Positions 20,603 through 28,510 of a stretch of DNA of 29,675 nucleotides are shown here, in pieces. Below the pieces are notes generated by a model. It had not been told where the DNA came from. It did not search any database and saw nothing but the letters and a program-made list of their open reading frames with translations. This DNA comes from JBAROU01 sp049642385 (GTDB lineage Bacteria; Chloroflexota; Dehalococcoidia; DSTF01; RBG-16-68-14): contig JBAROU010000229.1 in assembly GCA_049642385.1 (NCBI GenBank), positions 1-29,675 of the forward strand, given 5' to 3'. The position numbers and the translations under genes were made by a program. Each line of letters begins with the position of its first letter. Within the stretch, counting starts at the first letter, position 1.

Positions 20603-21577
20603 ATGGCACGCCTGCTTCATACACCGATCTGCGATTACTTTGGCATCGAATACCCGATCTTCCTGGCCGGCATGGGAGGCGTTTCGACCGCCCCACTCGT
20701 CGCCGCCGTCTCGAACGCGGGCGGGTTGGGCGTGATCGGCGCGGCGACGATGGGCCCGGACGAGCTCCGTGAGGAGATCCGGCGCACCAGAGAGCTGACC
20801 GACAAACCGTTCGCCGTCGACCTGCTGGCGCCGATCCCGGACCGCATTCGCCCGCAGGTGGACGTCCTCTTCGAGGAAGACATACGGATCTTCGTCGCCG
20901 GCCTCGCTGTGCCCTCGACATTCATCGACGAGATGCACGCGCGCGACATGAAGGTGATCGTGATGTGCGGCAAGGTGCGCCACGCGCAAAAGTCCGAGGA
21001 CGCGGGCGCGGACGTCGTGGTCGCGCAGGGCACGGAGGCGGGCGGCCACACGGGCGAGATCGGGGCGATCGCGCTGGTGCCTCAGGTGGTGGACGCTGTG
21101 AAGATCCCCGTGCTGGCGGCGGGCGGCCTCGCCGACGGGCGGGGCATGGTGGCGGTGCTGGCGCTGGGCGCGCAGGGCGCCGTCATCGGCACGCGCTTCA
21201 TCGCCTCGGAGGAGGCGCAGGCAGCGGTGGGCTACCGCAAGGCGATCGTCGCGGCGGGGGACGACTCGACGGTGCGCACGCGTTCGTACACGGGCAAGCC
21301 GGCGCGGGCGATCCGCAACGAGCGCACCGATGAGTGGGAAGCGAAGGTGGACGATATCCAGCCGTTCCCGATGCAGGCGGGCATCTCGGTGCAAGAGGGC
21401 GTGATGGACTACATGGGTCGCGGTGCCCAGTTCGACCCGCAGCGTACGTTCCTGCCCGCGGGCCAGGGCGCCGGCCTGATCCACGACATCAAGCCAGCGG
21501 CGGAGATCTTCGCCGACATCGTGCATGAAGCGGAAACGGTGATCCGCGAGCGCTTCCAGGCGAACGGGACGGCGTAA
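20603..21577 (+). CDS. Nitronate monooxygenase-like (2-nitropropane dioxygenase family) flavoprotein
   Basis: 324 residues. TIM-barrel NMO family features run in order: CDYFGIEYPIFLAGMGGVSTAPLVAAVSNAGGLG at the N-terminus, AQGTEAGGHTG (the loop with the catalytic His), and the FMN phosphate site IPVLAAGGLADGRGMVAVLALGAQGAVIGTRF. The family includes nitronate monooxygenases, enoyl-ACP reductase FabK-like and other FMN enzymes, and the substrate is not determined by sequence. Its position directly before an acyl-CoA dehydrogenase (26-base gap, same strand) suggests acyl-CoA or ketone-related metabolism rather than nitroalkane detoxification. ATG 20603 is preceded by GAGGA with five bases spacing. 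A longer frame from 20552 exists but lies over the promoter. Confidence 0.92.
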   Translation: MARLLHTPICDYFGIEYPIFLAGMGGVSTAPLVAAVSNAGGLGVIGAATMGPDELREEIRRTRELTDKPFAVDLLAPIPDRIRPQVDVLFEEDIRIFVAGLAVPSTFIDEMHARDMKVIVMCGKVRHAQKSEDAGADVVVAQGTEAGGHTGEIGAIALVPQVVDAVKIPVLAAGGLADGRGMVAVLALGAQGAVIGTRFIASEEAQAAVGYRKAIVAAGDDSTVRTRSYTGKPARAIRNERTDEWEAKVDDIQPFPMQAGISVQEGVMDYMGRGAQFDPQRTFLPAGQGAGLIHDIKPAAEIFADIVHEAETVIRERFQANGTA

Positions 21578-21603
21578 GCAACCACTGACACGAAAGGCCC
21601 GCG

Positions 21604-22761
21604 ATGGACTTCGCCTTCACGCCTGAGGAAGAAGCGTTCCGAGCGGAGGTGCGCGCCTTCCTCGACGCGGGGCTGCGCGAGCGACCCGATGGTGGCGTCG
21701 AGGCGTGGCAGTTCTATCGAGGCTTCGTGCAGAAGCTGGCCCAGCGAGGCTGGCTAACGATGGCGTGGCCCGCGGAGTGGGGCGGCCAGGGCGCCGGCCA
21801 CATCAAGCAGCTCATCTACAACGAAGAGATCGCCTACCACGAAGCGCCGGCGAACGACATCGGCAGCGACCGCGTGGGACCGACGATCATGCTCTACGGG
21901 ACGGAGGAGCAGAAGCAACGTTTCCTGCCGCCAATCGTCAGCGGCGAGGCGGTGTGGTGCCAGGGCTTCTCCGAGCCGGGCGCCGGCTCCGACCTGGCGT
22001 CGCTGGAGACGAGCGCGGTGGAAGACGGCGACACGTTCGTCGTCAACGGGAGCAAGATCTGGACCAGCTTCGCGCACTTCGCGCAGTGGATGATCCTGCT
22101 CGCGCGCACAGATACGGACGCGCCCAAGCACAAAGGCATCTCGTACTTTCTGCTGGACATGAAGACGCCGGGCGTCACCGTCCGGCCGCTGGTCGATATG
22201 CTGGGCCGCCATCAGTTCAATCAGGTCTTCTTTGACAACGTGCGGGTGCCACGCGACTGCCTGCTGGGCGAGCAGAACCGCGGCTGGTACGTCGCGACGA
22301 GCACACTGGACTTCGAGCGCTCCGGCATCGCACGGGTGATCGGCAGCTATCGCAACTACGAAAGCCTCGTGGACTACGCGCGCGAGACGAAGCGCGAAGG
22401 CCGCTCGCTACTTGCGGAGCCGCTGGTGCGTCACGCGCTAGCGGAGCTGAAGATCGAGTTCGAGGTGGGACGGCTGCTGTCGTATCGGGTGGCGTGGATG
22501 CAGGGACAGAGCATCGTGCCCAACTACGAGGCGTCGGTCTCGAAGATGTACGGCTCGGAGCTGGCGCAGCGGCTGGCGAACGTTGGCATGCGGCTGCTTG
22601 GCCTCGGCGGGCAGCTCGACCCGGCATCGCCGTGGGCGCCGCTGCGCGGGCGATTCGAGTCGCTCTACATCGGCGCGGCCGCGCTCACCATTGCGGCCGG
22701 CACGAGCGAGGTGCAGCGGAACATCGTGGCCGGACGCGGGTTGGGGCTACCACGGGGGTGA
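21604..22761 (+). CDS. Acyl-CoA dehydrogenase
   Basis: 385 residues, normal length. The N-terminal helical domain starts MDFAFTPEEEAFRAEVRAFLD; the FAD/substrate motifs are WCQGFSEPGAGSDLASL (about 119-135) and SFAHFAQWMILLAR; the C-terminus has ALTIAAGTSEVQRNIVAGRGLGLPRG. The residue just before GTSE is Ala, not the Glu base of MCAD/SCAD, so the catalytic Glu must come from another helix as in IVD-type enzymes, or the substrate is unusual (for instance a sterol or long branched acyl-CoA as in some mycobacterial FadE proteins). It uses FAD and an electron-transfer flavoprotein not encoded here. It is probably co-transcribed with the NMO-like gene. Downstream comes a 141-bp gap with a short repeat. 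Confidence 0.94.
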   Translation: MDFAFTPEEEAFRAEVRAFLDAGLRERPDGGVEAWQFYRGFVQKLAQRGWLTMAWPAEWGGQGAGHIKQLIYNEEIAYHEAPANDIGSDRVGPTIMLYGTEEQKQRFLPPIVSGEAVWCQGFSEPGAGSDLASLETSAVEDGDTFVVNGSKIWTSFAHFAQWMILLARTDTDAPKHKGISYFLLDMKTPGVTVRPLVDMLGRHQFNQVFFDNVRVPRDCLLGEQNRGWYVATSTLDFERSGIARVIGSYRNYESLVDYARETKREGRSLLAEPLVRHALAELKIEFEVGRLLSYRVAWMQGQSIVPNYEASVSKMYGSELAQRLANVGMRLLGLGGQLDPASPWAPLRGRFESLYIGAAALTIAAGTSEVQRNIVAGRGLGLPRG

Positions 22762-22782
22762 GGGCTCGAGGGAGGGGAGGCG

Positions 22783-22808
22783 CGTGCTTCGACCGGCTCA
22801 GCATGATG
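22783..22808 (+). repeat. Short dispersed intergenic repeat, copy 1
   Basis: 26 bases, CGTGCTTCG-ACC-GGCTCAGCATGATG, matching 25028-25053 at 23 of 26 positions. It resembles a class of short intergenic repeats with core CTTCGACNGGCTCAGCATGA that I recall from Chloroflexota and other genomes. It lies between the acyl-CoA dehydrogenase and transglutaminase-like genes. Confidence 0.65.
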
Positions 22809-22815
22809 CTAGAAT
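22788..22815 (+). promoter_or_regulatory. Possible promoter partly built from the repeat
   Basis: TTCGAC (22788-22793, inside the repeat) and TAGAAT (22810-22815) are 16 bases apart. TAGAAT is a good -10, the -35 is weak. A GATAAT at 22891-22896, seven bases before ATG 22903, is an alternative -10 for a leaderless message but has no properly spaced -35. Confidence 0.3.
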
Positions 22816-22902
22816 GGCTGGTCGCCGCAGAAACGGGGCTGCTGCCGAACCGGCATGACGTTGACACCCGCACGGGGACAACCGATCGCCGATAATTCCG
22901 CC

Positions 22903-23829
22903 ATGGATCTAACGCACGACGAGTTGCTCACCTACTACATGGTCCCTGGCCCCTTCACCACCATCGAGGGGTTTGAGGAGCAGATCGACGCCGTCCGGTC
23001 CGACATCGGCGCGATAGCGAAGCTCGTCCAAGGCCTCCTGGTCCACGAAGCGTGGGCATCTGCATACACCGTCGAGCTCTCGCCGGAGCGGCGCGCCGAA
23101 AAGCAACTTCATGGCGCGGAAGCGATGCTCACCTGCGCCGTGCGCATCGACGGCCGCCCGCTCGCGGAGGGACGCCCGCCTGACCGGCGCGTCGTCGGCG
23201 TCTGCCGGCACTTCGCGACGCTCTTCGTCGCCTGCCTGCGGCGCAAGGGCATCCCTGCGCGCGCGCGCTGCGGCTTTGCGAACTACTTTAAGCCAGGCGA
23301 GAACGGCGATCACTGGGTAGGCGAATACTGGAACGCAGGCGAGCAACGCTGGATTCTCGTCGACGCGCAGATAGATGAACTGCAAGCGCAGTTCGTCAAG
23401 CCAGATTTCGACGTGCTGGATGTTCCACGCACGCGCTTTCTCGTGGCGGGCGACGCCTGGGCCGCGTGCCGAAGCGGCGCCGCCGATCCGATGACGTTCG
23501 GCGTCGGTGGCACCGACATGTGGGGTCTGCTAGAAGTGTTCGGCTACGTGCTGGTCGACCTCGCCGCACTCCAAAAGATCGAGCTACTGCCCTGGGGCTG
23601 GTATGGCCTGGCCAAAGAGGACGGTGCACTCGAGGCCGAAACGGAACTGATCGACGACTTGGCCCGGCTATCGAGCGCCGCTGACCCGGCGGCGCTCGGA
23701 GTGCTTCGCACGATCGCTTCCAGCGACGACCGTCTCCGAGTGCCCGCGGAGACCCTGTCCGCAATCATAGCCGCCGATCGAGCGGGCGCTACGGCAGTTC
23801 GATCACCGGTCAAGCCCGGCTCTGGCTAG
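22903..23829 (+). CDS. Transglutaminase-like cysteine protease-fold protein
   Basis: 308 residues from ATG 22903. The transglutaminase-core triad is clear: Cys101 in VVGVCRHFATLFVACLRRKGIPAR, His137 in GDHWVGEYWNAGEQRW and Asp154 in WILVDAQIDE. There is no signal peptide or membrane helix, so it should be cytosolic; members of this fold act as proteases or amidases. The C-terminal half is helical and not recognised. ATG 22903 gives the natural-looking start MDLTHDELLTYY; an in-frame ATG at 22855 would add 16 residues read across a TTGACA-like sequence and is less likely. No ribosome site precedes 22903, so translation may be leaderless. It lies 27 bases before the alcohol dehydrogenase gene on the same strand, probably co-transcribed. 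Confidence 0.78.
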   Translation: MDLTHDELLTYYMVPGPFTTIEGFEEQIDAVRSDIGAIAKLVQGLLVHEAWASAYTVELSPERRAEKQLHGAEAMLTCAVRIDGRPLAEGRPPDRRVVGVCRHFATLFVACLRRKGIPARARCGFANYFKPGENGDHWVGEYWNAGEQRWILVDAQIDELQAQFVKPDFDVLDVPRTRFLVAGDAWAACRSGAADPMTFGVGGTDMWGLLEVFGYVLVDLAALQKIELLPWGWYGLAKEDGALEAETELIDDLARLSSAADPAALGVLRTIASSDDRLRVPAETLSAIIAADRAGATAVRSPVKPGSG

Positions 23830-23856
23830 GAGCTGGGGTCAGTCCTTCCATCCGCA

Positions 23857-24975
23857 ATGCCTGACCGCCCCACGCACACCAAAGCCATCGTCCAGACAGG
23901 CGCGCGGGCGCTGGAGCTGCGGGAGCTGGCGCTGCCGGAGAGCATCGGGCCGGAGGAGGGGCTGCTGCGGGTGGACGCCTGCGGCATCTGCGGCTCCGAC
24001 TACGAGCAGTACCAGGGCCTGATGCCCGGTCTGCCGTTCCCGCTGATCCCCGGCCACGAGCCCGTCGGCACGATCGTCGAAGTCGGCGAGGTCGCGGCGC
24101 GGCGCTGGGTCGTCGCGGCGGGCGACCGCGTGTGCGTCGAGACGCTGCTGCCGTGCGGGTACTGCCGGCAGTGTCGGGAGGGCGCGTACCGACTGTGCAG
24201 CGGCCGACGTGGGCTGAGCGGCTACGGCTACCTGGGCCTGGACACGCCACCGGGGCTGTGGGGGGCATACGCGCAGTACCTCTACCTGGACCCGCACACC
24301 GTGTTGCACAAGATATCGAAGGAGATCCCGCCGGAGATCGCGACGTTGTTCAACCCGCTAGGCGCTGGCATCCGCTGGGCGCAGCAGGTGCCGGGTACGA
24401 AGATCGGCGACACGATCGTAATCATCGGGCCGGGACAGCGCGGGCTGGCGAGCGTGATCGCCGCACGCGAGGCAGGCGCGTCGCGCATCATCATCGCGGG
24501 GCTGAGCGCCGACGAACGCAAGCTGGCGCTCGCGCGCGAGTTCGGCGCGCACGAGACGATCGATGTCGAGCGCGAGGATTTGGTGCGGCGCGTGCGCGAG
24601 ATCACGGATGGCGCGCTGGCGGACGTCGTGGTCGACGTGTCGGCGGTGGCGAACGAGCCGGTCGTGCAGGCGATCGACGTGGCGCGGCGGGGCGCGACGG
24701 TGGTGCTGGCGGGCATGAAAGGCCAGCGAGCGGTCGAGGGGTTCTACAACGACCGCGTGGTGGCGAAGGAGCTCACGATTAAGGGTGTCTTCGGCGTGGA
24801 TTTCCACGCGTACGAACCGGCGATCCGGCTGATCGAGTCGGGTAAGTACCCGCTCGAGAAGATGCACACGCACACGCTGCCGCTGGAGCAGGCGGAGCGC
24901 GCGCTCCAGATCCTCGCCCGGGAGGTGCCGGGCGAGGACGCGATCCACATCGCGCTGGTGCCCGGCGCTTCGTAG
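23857..24975 (+). CDS. Zinc-dependent alcohol dehydrogenase (MDR superfamily)
   Basis: 372 residues. The catalytic zinc ligands are Cys45 (in ACGICGSD) and His67-Glu68 (PGHEPVG). The structural zinc lobe is complete with Cys100, Cys103, Cys106 and Cys114 (LPCGYCRQCREGAYRLC). The Rossmann fold follows with IIGPGQRGLASVIAAREAGA near 190-210. It should oxidise an alcohol or polyol with NAD(P). The substrate is unknown; closeness to threonine or sorbitol dehydrogenases cannot be judged by eye. It lies just after the transglutaminase-like gene and before an acyl-CoA thioesterase, consistent with a fatty or aromatic catabolic context but not proof of it. Confidence 0.93.
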   Translation: MPDRPTHTKAIVQTGARALELRELALPESIGPEEGLLRVDACGICGSDYEQYQGLMPGLPFPLIPGHEPVGTIVEVGEVAARRWVVAAGDRVCVETLLPCGYCRQCREGAYRLCSGRRGLSGYGYLGLDTPPGLWGAYAQYLYLDPHTVLHKISKEIPPEIATLFNPLGAGIRWAQQVPGTKIGDTIVIIGPGQRGLASVIAAREAGASRIIIAGLSADERKLALAREFGAHETIDVEREDLVRRVREITDGALADVVVDVSAVANEPVVQAIDVARRGATVVLAGMKGQRAVEGFYNDRVVAKELTIKGVFGVDFHAYEPAIRLIESGKYPLEKMHTHTLPLEQAERALQILAREVPGEDAIHIALVPGAS

Positions 24976-24996
24976 TTCGCACTGGTTCCGTATAAT
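24968..24996 (+). promoter_or_regulatory. Promoter of the thioesterase gene
   Basis: TATAAT at 24991-24996 is a consensus -10. The -35 is weak (CTTCGT at 24968-24973, 17 bases upstream), overlapping the end of the dehydrogenase gene. The leader of about 80 bases carries copy 2 of the short repeat. Confidence 0.5.
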
Positions 24997-25027
24997 GCAG
25001 CAGCTTTCGAGTAACGTGCTGGGCTTA

Positions 25028-25053
25028 CGTGCTTCGCGAGGCTCAGCATGATG
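25028..25053 (+). repeat. Short dispersed intergenic repeat, copy 2
   Basis: CGTGCTTCG-CGA-GGCTCAGCATGATG, 23 of 26 positions identical to 22783-22808. Only the three central bases differ. It lies in the leader of the thioesterase gene, same orientation as copy 1. Confidence 0.65.
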
Positions 25054-25081
25054 AATCAGACTCATCACCAGGGGGCATGGC

Positions 25082-25522
25082 ATGGCAGACGGCACCACGA
25101 GTAAGAATATCGAGCGGATGGGCAAGGTGATCGCACTGATGCCGTTCGCCAAACACCTCGGCATGGAGCTCGTCGAGGCAAGCGAAGGCTATGCCAAGCT
25201 GTGCCTGCACTACCAGAAGGAGAATAGCACCGCAGCCGATGCGCTCCACGGGGGCGCCGTCGCGGCGCTGATCGACACGACGGGCGCGATGGCGGCGTGG
25301 ACGACGGCTGAGATCGCGACGCCGCGTTACTTCGGGTCGACGGTGGGGATCAACGTGAATTACCTGTCGGCAGTGATCGGCGAGGACGCCATCGCGGAAG
25401 GGCGTGTGCTCAAGCGCGGCAAGGAGATCATCTATAGTGACGTGCGCGTCACGAACGAGGCGGGCAAGCTGCTCGCGCAGGGCACCGTCACGTACCGCAT
25501 CATCGAACGCGTCGACGGCTAG
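25082..25522 (+). CDS. PaaI-type hotdog thioesterase
   Basis: 146 residues. The hotdog fold motif is NSTAADALHGGAVAALIDTTGA (about 50-71), the HGG(A)xxxLxD signature of PaaI-like acyl-CoA thioesterases, with the long central helix following a strand LVEASEGYAKLCLHY; GINVNYLSAV and VTNEAGKLLAQGTVTYRI form later strands. It should hydrolyse an acyl- or aryl-CoA thioester, releasing CoA. The gene has its own -10 (24991) and is closed by a strong terminator at 25591. ATG 25082 has GGGGG at 25071-25075 six bases upstream; an out-of-frame ATG at 25077 is ignored. Confidence 0.93.
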   Translation: MADGTTSKNIERMGKVIALMPFAKHLGMELVEASEGYAKLCLHYQKENSTAADALHGGAVAALIDTTGAMAAWTTAEIATPRYFGSTVGINVNYLSAVIGEDAIAEGRVLKRGKEIIYSDVRVTNEAGKLLAQGTVTYRIIERVDG

Positions 25523-25590
25523 CCGTTGCAGCCAGCGAAAACGTAGGCGCACCGCTGCACGCCCCTAACGTCAGGTCCGCAAAAGAAACA

Positions 25591-25614
25591 GAGCGCCCCT
25601 AATTTGGGGCGCTC
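25591..25614 (+). terminator. Strong intrinsic terminator after the thioesterase gene
   Basis: A perfect 9-bp GC stem GAGCGCCCC / GGGGCGCTC with a TAATTT loop, then TTTC; A-rich sequence precedes it, so it may also work on the other strand. The remaining stretch to the next gene (25615-25785) holds two small hairpins (25695-25709, CCCGCC/GGCGGG; 25725-25739, ATGGCT/AGCCAT) but no promoter I can defend. Confidence 0.9.
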
Positions 25615-25785
25615 TTTCATCTATGAATCGACGTCTCCTTAGGGATAGCCCGACTGGGCGAATCTAGCGCAGGGTCGATGATAGAACCGAGTGCCCCGCC
25701 CCCGGCGGGTGATTCAGATATGGCATGGCTTGGAGCCATTCGGGGATGCCGTGCAACTCAGAGGCGACCCAAGAGGAGGACTACG

Positions 25786-27516
25786 ATGACGAATCAACTG
25801 ATGAGCCGGCTGCGCATCCTTATGGTTATGGCGCTGCTGGCTATCGTGACGGTTGTTGCGTTCGCGTGTGACGGCGGCGGCACGGCCAAGGTTAGCAACA
25901 AGCCCGCCGCACAGCAGGAGCTGACGATCCGCATCGCGAGCGATCCGACCACGCTCGACCCGCAGCTTGCAGAAGTCGCGGAGGAGATCAGCGTGGTGAA
26001 GCAGCTCTTCCGCGGGCTGTTCACGTACGACCAGAACCTGAATGTCGTGCCGGCTGTGGCGCGCGAACTGCCGACGAATGAGAACGGCGGGATCTCCGCG
26101 GACGGCCTAACGTACACGATCAACCTACGCAACGACGCGACCTGGAGCGACGGCGTGCCAGTCACCGCGAACGACTTCGTGTACGCCTTCCAGCGCCTGT
26201 TCGACCCCGACGCGGGTGCGGCGGGCTACTACTACTCCTTCTACACGAATATTAAGGGTGCGGCGGAGGCCGCCGATGGTAGCGGCTCGGTCGAGGACAT
26301 CGGCGTGACGGCGGTCGACGACCAGACGCTACAGATCGAGCTGGTGACCGAGCAATCGACGCTGCCGACGCTGCTGGCGCTCTGGCCCGCTGCGCCGATG
26401 CGCAAAGACCTGATCGAGAAGTACGGCGCCGCCTGGACGGAGCCGGGCAAGCTGGTGAGCGACGGCCCGTTCGTCCTCGCCACGTACACGGCGCAGGACA
26501 AGATCGTCCTTGAGCAGAACGCCACGTACTGGGGCGAGGACCAGCCGACGCTGGATAGCCTGATCTACCGCATCATCCCTGACGACAACGCAGCGCTGCT
26601 CGCTTACCAGAGCGGCGAGATCGACGTGACGTCAGTCGCGTCGGCGGACTTCGAGCGGTTCCAGGATAACCCTGAGGTGATGCCCCTGCCGCAGCTGGAG
26701 ACGTTCGCGATCTTCTACAACGAGGTACAGGGGCCGTTCGACGACGTGCTCGTGCGACGCGCAGTCAGCCGCGCGATCGACCGTGACGCATACGTCGCGA
26801 CGGTGCAGAGCGGCATCGGGTTAGCGGCCGTCAGCTGGCTGCCGCCGGGGATGCCGGGCGCGGACGCCAACGTAGGCGCAGACCTCGGCTTCGACCTCGC
26901 GAGCGCGCAGGCCATGCTGGCCGACGCGGGTTACGCCGACGGCAAGGGTTTTCCGACCGTGACGTTCACCATCCCAAGCGACCCCACGAACCAGGCGACG
27001 GCCGAATTCGTCAAGCAGCAGTTGGGCGATAACCTGGGCATCAACGTGAAGATCGAAAGCCTGGAAGAGGGCGCCTTCTTCGACCGCTTCTTCGCGGGTG
27101 ATTTTCAGATGGCCTGGCTGAGCTGGTTTGGCGATTACGCAGACCCAGAGAACTGGCTGCCGGAGCAGTTTGGCAGCGAGGGCGGCTTCAACGTGATGGG
27201 CTACGACAACCCGCAGGTGGACGACCTGCTGGCGCAGGCCGCGGCGGAGTTCGATCCGGCCCAGCGGCTGGCGCTGTACAAGCAAGTGCACAACATCGTC
27301 GTAGGCGATCAGGCCCTAACACCGATCTTCAACCCGCAGCGCAACTATCTGGTGAAGGCGACGGTGGCCGGCCTGGTGCCGACGACGCTGGACGCCGAAC
27401 CGGGCGACTGGTTCGTGAGCAACGTCCAGATCCTCGCCGGCGACGGGCAGGCTCCGGCCTCGCTCCCGGACAGCGAGAGCAAGAACGACGAGGACGAAGA
27501 GTACCAGGAAAACTAG
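25786..27516 (+). CDS. Oligopeptide/dipeptide ABC transporter, substrate-binding lipoprotein (SBP family 5)
   Basis: 576 residues. The signal sequence ends at Cys28 (AFAC); the -2 Phe is atypical for a lipobox but the following DGGGT linker is typical. The mature part has SBP_bac_5 motifs: LTIRIASDPTTLDPQLAEVAEE, LTYTINLRNDATWSDGVPVTANDFVYAFQR (about 107-136), KIVLEQNATYWG, and VRRAVSRAIDRDAYV, with a C-terminal lobe ending before an acidic Asp/Glu tail (SESKNDEDEEYQEN). It should bind peptides outside the membrane and hand them to the two permeases that follow. ATG 25786 has AAGAGGAGGA five bases upstream; an upstream in-frame ATG at 25678 is rejected because the signal sequence would be internal. 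Confidence 0.93.
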   Translation: MTNQLMSRLRILMVMALLAIVTVVAFACDGGGTAKVSNKPAAQQELTIRIASDPTTLDPQLAEVAEEISVVKQLFRGLFTYDQNLNVVPAVARELPTNENGGISADGLTYTINLRNDATWSDGVPVTANDFVYAFQRLFDPDAGAAGYYYSFYTNIKGAAEAADGSGSVEDIGVTAVDDQTLQIELVTEQSTLPTLLALWPAAPMRKDLIEKYGAAWTEPGKLVSDGPFVLATYTAQDKIVLEQNATYWGEDQPTLDSLIYRIIPDDNAALLAYQSGEIDVTSVASADFERFQDNPEVMPLPQLETFAIFYNEVQGPFDDVLVRRAVSRAIDRDAYVATVQSGIGLAAVSWLPPGMPGADANVGADLGFDLASAQAMLADAGYADGKGFPTVTFTIPSDPTNQATAEFVKQQLGDNLGINVKIESLEEGAFFDRFFAGDFQMAWLSWFGDYADPENWLPEQFGSEGGFNVMGYDNPQVDDLLAQAAAEFDPAQRLALYKQVHNIVVGDQALTPIFNPQRNYLVKATVAGLVPTTLDAEPGDWFVSNVQILAGDGQAPASLPDSESKNDEDEEYQEN

Positions 27517-27586
27517 GAGTGCGTAGGTAGAACGAATCAGCCGGAGCCTCGACTGACCGTCGGGGTTTCCGCGTCCGAGGACACGG

Positions 27587-28510
27587 ATGACATCGTATCT
27601 GTTCCAGCGCGTGTTGTGGATCATCCCGGTGCTGCTGGCCATCGCCGTGGTGACGTTCGTGCTGATGCACGCAGTGCCGGGCGGTCCGTGTCACTCGACC
27701 AAGCCGGCGCCACCGGAAGCGATCGCGAACTGCGAGGCGCATTACGGATTGAACCAGCCAGCATGGAAGCAGCTGGGCCACTATCTCATCGATCTCGGTC
27801 AGGGTGATCTCGGCCTCTCGCTGGAGCGCAACCGTGCTGTCTCGGACGTGCTGGCGGATGGCACCCGCGTGTCGGCGACATTGGGACTGATCGCGCTGGT
27901 GCTGAGCGTCACTGCCGGTGTGGCGCTGGGCGTCGTCTCCGCGCTGCGCCAGAACTCCGCCGTCGATTACGCTGCCGTTGGCTTCGCGACGGCGGCGGCG
28001 AGCCTGCCGAGCTTCATCCTGGGCATGTTGCTGCTGGTGCTGTTTGTGGGCGAGCTACACTGGCTGCCACCGGGCGGCTGGGGCAGCCCGAAGCAGGCCG
28101 TGTTACCGGTACTGGCGCTGAGCGTCCTGCCCACGGCGTACATCGCGAGGGTGACGCGCGCGAGCATGCTGGACGTGCTGCGTGACGATTACATTCGCAC
28201 CGCGCGCGCGAAGGGCCTGCATGAACAGACGGTGGTGCTCCGGCACATGCTGCGCAATGCGCTGGTGCCGGTGCTGACCGTGATCGGGCCGCTGGCGGCG
28301 GCGCTCATCACGGGCTCGTTTATCATCGAGCATCTCTTCGCCATCCCGGGCATCGGGCGCACGTTCGTCGACAGCATCGCTGAACGGGACTACAACGTGA
28401 TCATGGGCACGACGCTCTTCTACACCGTTGTCGTCGCGATCGCGAACCTGGCAGTCGATGTGCTGTACGCGTTCATCAACCCCAAGATCCGTTATGAGTC
28501 TTATGGCTAA
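27587..28510 (+). CDS. ABC transporter permease, DppB/OppB type
   Basis: 307 residues with about six membrane helices. The start YLFQRVLWIIPVLLAIAVVTFVLMHAVPGGP is the classic DppB/OppB beginning, and the EAA loop is ARVTRASMLDVLRDDYIRTARAKGL followed by NALVPVLTVIG. LITGSFIIEHLFAIPGIGRTFVDSI near the end is also diagnostic. It forms half of the transmembrane channel for the peptide importer with the next gene. The 70-base gap from the binding-protein gene contains GAGGA before ATG 27587 and no terminator, so they are co-transcribed. Confidence 0.95.
   Translation: MTSYLFQRVLWIIPVLLAIAVVTFVLMHAVPGGPCHSTKPAPPEAIANCEAHYGLNQPAWKQLGHYLIDLGQGDLGLSLERNRAVSDVLADGTRVSATLGLIALVLSVTAGVALGVVSALRQNSAVDYAAVGFATAAASLPSFILGMLLLVLFVGELHWLPPGGWGSPKQAVLPVLALSVLPTAYIARVTRASMLDVLRDDYIRTARAKGLHEQTVVLRHMLRNALVPVLTVIGPLAAALITGSFIIEHLFAIPGIGRTFVDSIAERDYNVIMGTTLFYTVVVAIANLAVDVLYAFINPKIRYESYG

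Noticed and set aside
22861..22896. TTGACA and GATAAT as the transglutaminase promoter
   Set aside because: The spacer would be 24 bases, too long; GATAAT is only mentioned as a possible leaderless -10.
25678..25785. Upstream in-frame ATG for the peptide-binding protein
   Set aside because: It would place the signal sequence 36 residues inside the protein; ATG 25786 has a very strong ribosome site.
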